From: Alkalihalobacterium alkalinitrilicum
GTDB lineage: Bacteria > Bacillota > Bacilli > Bacillales > Bacillaceae_F
DNA: 64,000 bases
Direction: 5' to 3'
NCBI RefSeq assembly: GCF_002019605.1
Contig: NZ_KV917368.1
Location: 2,633,574 to 2,697,573 of the forward strand
Under the pieces are notes generated by a model, which saw only the letters and a program-made list of their open reading frames with translations, was not told the DNA's origin and ran no database searches. The translations under genes and the position numbers were made by a program. This document shows, one piece after another, positions 60,359 through 64,000 of the stretch (position 1 is its first letter; each line of letters begins with the position of its first letter).

Positions 60359-60835
60359 ATGGCTTTTCAAATCTTATTAAATGTCGTGCTTGCTTTTATA
60401 TGGGCTTTCTTACAAAATAGCTATACTTTTGTCGACTTCTTCATAGGGTATCTCGTGGGTTTATTGATATTATTTGTTTTAAGGCGATTTCTTAAGTTTG
60501 ATTTTTACTTCAGACGTGTCGTCGCGGTCATCAAACTCATCTTACTCTTTAGTAAAGAGTTGATATTAGCCAACTGGGATGTTATTAAAATTGTGTTGAG
60601 TCCAAAAATGGACATTCAGCCTGGAATTATAGCAGTTCCCACTAAGCTCAAAACAGAATGGGAGCTAACGTTACTCGCTTCTTTGATCTCATTAACACCA
60701 GGAACGTTATCAATGGATTTTTCAGATGACAATAAAATTCTTTATATTCATTCAATCCACGTTCCTGATAAAGACGAGATGATTAAACAAATACACAATA
60801 CGTTTGAAAAAGCCATCATGGAGGTGACTCATTGA
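60359..60835 (+). CDS. mrpE: Mrp Na+/H+ antiporter subunit E
   Basis: A 158-residue subunit with two N-terminal membrane helices (about 5-45) and a cytoplasmic alpha/beta domain. The segments SKELILANWDVIKIVLSPKM and TLLASLISLTPGTLSMDF are typical. Its last bases overlap the mrpF start. Confidence 0.96.
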   Translation: MAFQILLNVVLAFIWAFLQNSYTFVDFFIGYLVGLLILFVLRRFLKFDFYFRRVVAVIKLILLFSKELILANWDVIKIVLSPKMDIQPGIIAVPTKLKTEWELTLLASLISLTPGTLSMDFSDDNKILYIHSIHVPDKDEMIKQIHNTFEKAIMEVTH

Positions 60836-61116
60836 TGCTACAAACTGTATTACAGATTGTTCTCATCATCATGTCCATTTCACTTTTCGTTTGCTTTATT
60901 CGTGCGATTATTGGACCTACGATGTCAGACCGTATAGTTGCTTTAGATACGTTCGGAATTAATTTAATTGGCTTTGTTGGAATTTTAATGATTATTCAAG
61001 AAACAACCGCCTATGCAGAAATTGTTCTAGTCCTCGGTATTCTTGCTTTTGTCGGTTCCATTGCACTAGCCAAGTTCTTAGAAAGGGGTGTTGTTTTTGA
61101 TCGAGATAATAATTAG
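60832..61116 (+). CDS. mrpF: Mrp Na+/H+ antiporter subunit F
   Basis: A 94-residue subunit with three membrane helices. Signatures: RAIIGPTMSDRIVALDTFGI and LGILAFVGSIALAKFLERG. The frame opens with TTG (60832) directly followed by ATG (60835); either could be the start, both being served by the GGAGGTG inside mrpE. Overlaps mrpG. Confidence 0.95.
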   Translation: MMLQTVLQIVLIIMSISLFVCFIRAIIGPTMSDRIVALDTFGINLIGFVGILMIIQETTAYAEIVLVLGILAFVGSIALAKFLERGVVFDRDNN

Positions 61117-61459
61117 TGTCTTCGCCTTAATAGGAGGCCTTCTCAGCCTATTAGGAGCCATCGGTATGATCCGATTTCCCGATGTATACGGACGATTACA
61201 CGCAGCCACTAAGAGTGCAACATTAGGCGTTATTTTAATCATGACAGCAACCTTCTTATTCTTTCTGCTTTATGAGCAACTGTTTGTTGCAAAAGTCTTA
61301 TTAACGATCCTTTTCGTATTCTTAACCGCACCTCTTGCTGGGCAGATGATGTCAAGATCCGCCTATCGCACTGGTGTCCCACTATGGGAAAAAAGCATTC
61401 AAGACGATTTAAAAGCAAAAATGGACAAAGACAAGAAAAAAGTGAAAGCAAAAAGCTAA
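61097..61459 (+). CDS. mrpG: Mrp Na+/H+ antiporter subunit G
   Basis: A 120-residue subunit with three membrane helices and the motif GAIGMIRFPDVYGRLHAATK (about residues 20-39). TTG 61097 (MIEIIISVF) lies 6 bases after GGGGTG and matches homologues; GTG 61088 lies within that site. The end is Lys-rich. It is the last gene of the operon, followed by a strong terminator. Confidence 0.95.
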   Translation: MIEIIISVFALIGGLLSLLGAIGMIRFPDVYGRLHAATKSATLGVILIMTATFLFFLLYEQLFVAKVLLTILFVFLTAPLAGQMMSRSAYRTGVPLWEKSIQDDLKAKMDKDKKKVKAKS

Positions 61460-61485
61460 AGGGGATCACTCCTTTAGCTTTTTTT
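61453..61485 (+). terminator. Terminator of the mrp operon
   Basis: AAGCTAAAGG (61453-61462) and CCTTTAGCTT (61471-61480) form a perfect 10-bp stem followed by seven T. The left arm overlaps the mrpG stop codon. Confidence 0.95.
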
Positions 61486-61871
61486 GTTGCACTTATTAAT
61501 AGGATGTAGTAGTAGTAGTGGAGAAAGATTCGATAATTGGTTGGGTCGTAGGTTGCTATTAGGTTATTTCCGTTTTAGTGACCGTTTCGTATTTGTTTTA
61601 GATTTACGGGCTTTATTTCAACTCCTTGCGTTCCCGTTTCTCATAGTTTTATGATTTACGGGATCTATTCAACTCCTTTGATTTACCTTTATAACTTCAT
61701 GTCAATCTATTTCTCCTTAATGTCACTTTAGCGGGCTTCCATACACACTGCATGTTTTAGAAAAGTTATAGTGTATAACGCACCGCTTTTATTATTTTGA
61801 TCTCCTTTTCTACACAAAACAAAAAACTGATCGCTATCGTGAGTGATCATTTCTTCGTTCATAAAATTATT
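61486..61871. other. Intergenic region with imperfect direct repeat
   Basis: No gene seen. It holds two imperfect 28-base direct repeats sharing GATTTACGGG and ATTCAACTCC-type ends (61601-61628 and 61653-61680, 52 bases apart), a short (GTA) run near 61507, and the glcF terminator. Confidence 0.55.
61820..61849 (-). terminator. Terminator after glcF
   Basis: TGATCGCT (61828-61835) and AGTGATCA (61842-61849) form an 8-bp stem with one mismatch, followed by TTTTTT on the minus strand. Confidence 0.7.
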
Positions 61872-63203
61872 TTAATTTTGTTCAGCAAACTTCACCGCTT
61901 CGGCTAATAAATCGACGATATGAACGGCACGGACTTCTTTCGTTAACTTTTCACGTTCTACGCCCGCTTTCATTTGTAGTAAACAGCCTGGGTTGGCGGT
62001 TACGATCGTTTGTGCTTTTGTATATTTCGCTTGTTCCATTTTATAATCTAAAATATCATTTGCCATGTCGGGTTGCACAATATTATAAATCCCCGCAGAT
62101 CCACAGCAATGATCCGCATCTTTCATTTCTTTGAACGCGACACCATCAATCGATTGCAACAGTATACGTGGAGCTGAAGCTGTTTTCATGACGTTTCGTA
62201 GATGGCATGAGTCTTGATACGTCACCACTTGTTCAGGGAGCTTCATCGCAGGCATTCCAACTTCCACTAAGATTTCAGAAATATCTTTCACACTTCTCGC
62301 AAAAGCTCTCGCTCGGTCAACCCACTCGGGTTCATCTTTTAAAAGATGATCGTATTCAACGAGGAGCGCCCCACATCCACCTGCATTGGAAATAATATAA
62401 TCGATTTGTTCATTTTCAAAAGCAATAATATTTTTCTTTGCCATCGCTTTTGCTTGATCTTTTTCACCACTATGGGCATGAAGGGCACCACAACAACCTT
62501 GGTTTTGCGGGATTACCACTTCACAGCCCGCTTTCTTCAACAAAAATAACGTCGAGTCATTGGTCTCCATGAACATCGTGTCCATTAAGCAGCCTGAGAA
62601 AAAGGCGACACGTTTTTTCTTAATACCTTCCGCTTCAACATGCATTGGACGGTTTTTCATTGCTTTAGGTGACGGGATTCGCGGTAGAACTTTCTCCATC
62701 GTTGCCATACTACCTGGCATTAACTTAAGAATGTTTGTTGTTTGAACCACTTTTTGGACACCTGAATTTTGATAAAACCAAATTAGATTATTTAACGAAC
62801 GCATTCGGTTTTGGTACGGAAACAATTGTTCAAACACTGTTTTTCTAATCACACGAACAGGGAAGCTATGTTTTTTCGTTGCATTTAAAATGTCACGCGC
62901 CTCTTCTAGTAAGTGCCCATATTTAACTCCAGAAGGACAAGCCGTTTCACAAGCACGACATCCTAAACATAAATTTAATTGCTTTTCAAAATCTTCGTCT
63001 GGTTCCATTTTCCCGTCAACGACAGCTTTCATTAACGCAATCCGACCGCGCGGGGAAGCTGCTTCATTTTGATCATCGCTGTAGGTCGGGCAAGTGGGTA
63101 AACAAAAACCACAGCGCATACAGTTTAACAGTTCATCATAATCCATTCGCTTTTGAAATTCGACGACGGTTTGTTGTTTTTGTTGCTCGGTTAATTTACT
63201 CAT
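61872..63203 (-). CDS. glcF: Glycolate oxidase iron-sulfur subunit (GlcF type)
   Basis: Electron-transfer subunit of a membrane-associated glycolate (or D-lactate type) oxidase. The 443-residue protein has two N-terminal [4Fe-4S] motifs, CMRCGFCLPTCP (about residues 25-36) and CLGCRACETACP (about 75-86). Two CCG domains follow, visible as FFSGCLMD...NQGCCGALHAHSG and YQDSCHLRN...DHCCGSAGIYN. It overlaps the 3' end of the FAD subunit gene by 4 bases. Confidence 0.93.
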   Translation of the reverse strand: MSKLTEQQKQQTVVEFQKRMDYDELLNCMRCGFCLPTCPTYSDDQNEAASPRGRIALMKAVVDGKMEPDEDFEKQLNLCLGCRACETACPSGVKYGHLLEEARDILNATKKHSFPVRVIRKTVFEQLFPYQNRMRSLNNLIWFYQNSGVQKVVQTTNILKLMPGSMATMEKVLPRIPSPKAMKNRPMHVEAEGIKKKRVAFFSGCLMDTMFMETNDSTLFLLKKAGCEVVIPQNQGCCGALHAHSGEKDQAKAMAKKNIIAFENEQIDYIISNAGGCGALLVEYDHLLKDEPEWVDRARAFARSVKDISEILVEVGMPAMKLPEQVVTYQDSCHLRNVMKTASAPRILLQSIDGVAFKEMKDADHCCGSAGIYNIVQPDMANDILDYKMEQAKYTKAQTIVTANPGCLLQMKAGVEREKLTKEVRAVHIVDLLAEAVKFAEQN

Positions 63204-64000
63204 CTCTGCACAACCACCCGCTTCTTCGTTTCTTTTGCAAACACTTTTCCTGGATTCATAATGTTGTTTGGATCAAAGGCTAATTTCAATGTTTTCATCG
63301 CATTAACGCCTTCTTCACCGAGCTTCCACGCCAAGTATGGCGCTTTCATGACACCGACACCATGTTCACCTGTAATCGTGCCGCCTAACTCAATCGCTTT
63401 TGCAAAAATATCGGCAAATGCTTCTTCTACACGTTCTATTTCTTCTTTGTTTCTCGCATCGGTCATACATGTCGGGTGCAAGTTTCCGTCGCCAGCATGG
63501 CCAAATGTACAAATTTCCACTCCATGTTTGGCGGCAATTTCATCAATCGCTTTCACCATTTCCGCGATTTTCGAACGAGGAACGGTCGCATCTTCTAAGA
63601 TCGTCGTCGGCTTTTTACGCGCCAAAGCCGAAAGTGCCGCACGTCTTGCGGTCGCAAGTGCTAACCCTTCTTCTGCCGTCTGAGCGATTTGCACCGATTT
63701 GGCTTGATTTTCCCGACAAATGTCTGCGATCTTATCAATATCACGCTCTACGACTTCACGAGGGCCATCTTGTTCAATTAAAAGAACAGCACCTACATCA
63801 GTTGGTAAGCCAATTTTTGCAAAATCTTCAACCACTTCTAACGTACTTTGGTCCATAAATTCGAGCGTTGCTGGAATAATTCGATTGGCAATAATCGACG
63901 AAACAGCCGCTCCTGCCTCTTCTAAGCTGTCAAATAGCGCTAACATCGTCTTTTTGGCTTCGGGGATAGGAATGAGCTTTAACGTCGCTTCTGTAATGAT
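63200..64000 (-). CDS. glcD: FAD-linked glycolate oxidase subunit (GlcD type), partial
   Basis: The 5' part lies beyond the window; the frame is open through base 64000. The visible 266 C-terminal residues belong to the FAD-linked oxidase C-terminal domain: VITEATLKLIPIPEAK-like start (IITEATLKLIPIPEAKK), ICTFGHAGDGNLHPT with the catalytic-site histidines, and GGTITGEHGVGVMKAPYL. NIMNPGKVFA ends the fold. Paired with glcF it would oxidise glycolate or a similar 2-hydroxyacid. The two genes look somewhat GC-richer than their surroundings. Confidence 0.93.
   Translation of the reverse strand: MITEATLKLIPIPEAKKTMLALFDSLEEAGAAVSSIIANRIIPATLEFMDQSTLEVVEDFAKIGLPTDVGAVLLIEQDGPREVVERDIDKIADICRENQAKSVQIAQTAEEGLALATARRAALSALARKKPTTILEDATVPRSKIAEMVKAIDEIAAKHGVEICTFGHAGDGNLHPTCMTDARNKEEIERVEEAFADIFAKAIELGGTITGEHGVGVMKAPYLAWKLGEEGVNAMKTLKLAFDPNNIMNPGKVFAKETKKRVVVQR

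Noticed and set aside
61500-61525. GTA trinucleotide tract
   Set aside because: Only about four units; too short to be meaningful.

Overview
The window is chromosomal DNA of a low-GC, endospore-forming Gram-positive bacterium of the family Bacillaceae. Gene order matches the Bacillus subtilis glyQS-recO-era, yqf, dnaK, lepA-gpr-spoIIP, comE and yqeH-sda neighbourhoods almost gene for gene. SpoIIP, Gpr, YqfC/YqfD and Sda mark a spore former. ComEA/EB/EC and ComER mark a relative of the competent bacilli. A complete seven-gene Mrp Na+/H+ antiporter operon fits an alkaliphilic or salt-tolerant lifestyle, which is an inference. Almost all core genes lie on the minus strand. No rRNA, tRNA, CRISPR array, prophage or intact transposase was seen.

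Layout. 1-3562: ccpN (partial), glyS, glyQ with a glycine T-box leader. 4062-13017: recO, yqzL, era, cdd, a DUF502 gene, dgkA, ybeY, yqfF, phoH, yqfD, yqfC. 13433-17156: a membrane-anchored protein, floA, yqeZ, yqeY, rpsU. 17267-23714: an accessory acyl-CoA catabolism block (enoyl-CoA hydratase/isomerase, two SDRs, acyl-CoA dehydrogenase, thioesterase, hydroxyacyl-CoA dehydrogenase) with a TetR regulator and two matching palindromic operators. 24016-37794: yqeW, deoC, mtaB, rsmE, prmA, dnaJ, dnaK, grpE, hrcA (CIRCE), hemW, lepA, yqxA. 37840-49383: spoIIP, gpr, rpsT, holA, yqzM, comEC, comEB, a PLP-dependent sulfhydrylase, comEA, a DUF2533-like gene, comER. 49438-54793: yqeM, rsfS, yqeK, nadD, yhbY, aroE, yqeH, a DnaA-box cluster and sda. 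55696-61459: mrpABCDEFG. 61872-64000: glcF and glcD (partial).

How the genes work together. The minus-strand clusters join translation (GlyQS, RpsU, RpsT, LepA, PrmA, RsmE, MtaB, RsfS, YqeH, Era, YbeY), protein quality control (HrcA-GrpE-DnaK-DnaJ), replication and repair (HolA, RecO), sporulation and competence. The acyl-CoA block lacks a thiolase and a CoA ligase, so it needs partners elsewhere.

I found no clear new multi-gene system. The most interesting points are: (1) five diverged copies of a short palindromic, TA-flanked element (MITE-like) in five intergenic gaps, one of them in the mrp leader; (2) ccpN with no canonical start codon behind a strong ribosome binding site; (3) a solo IS200/IS605-type right end inside the acyl-CoA gene string; (4) DnaA boxes upstream of sda with yqeG absent; (5) a sulfhydrylase gene splitting comEA from comEB.
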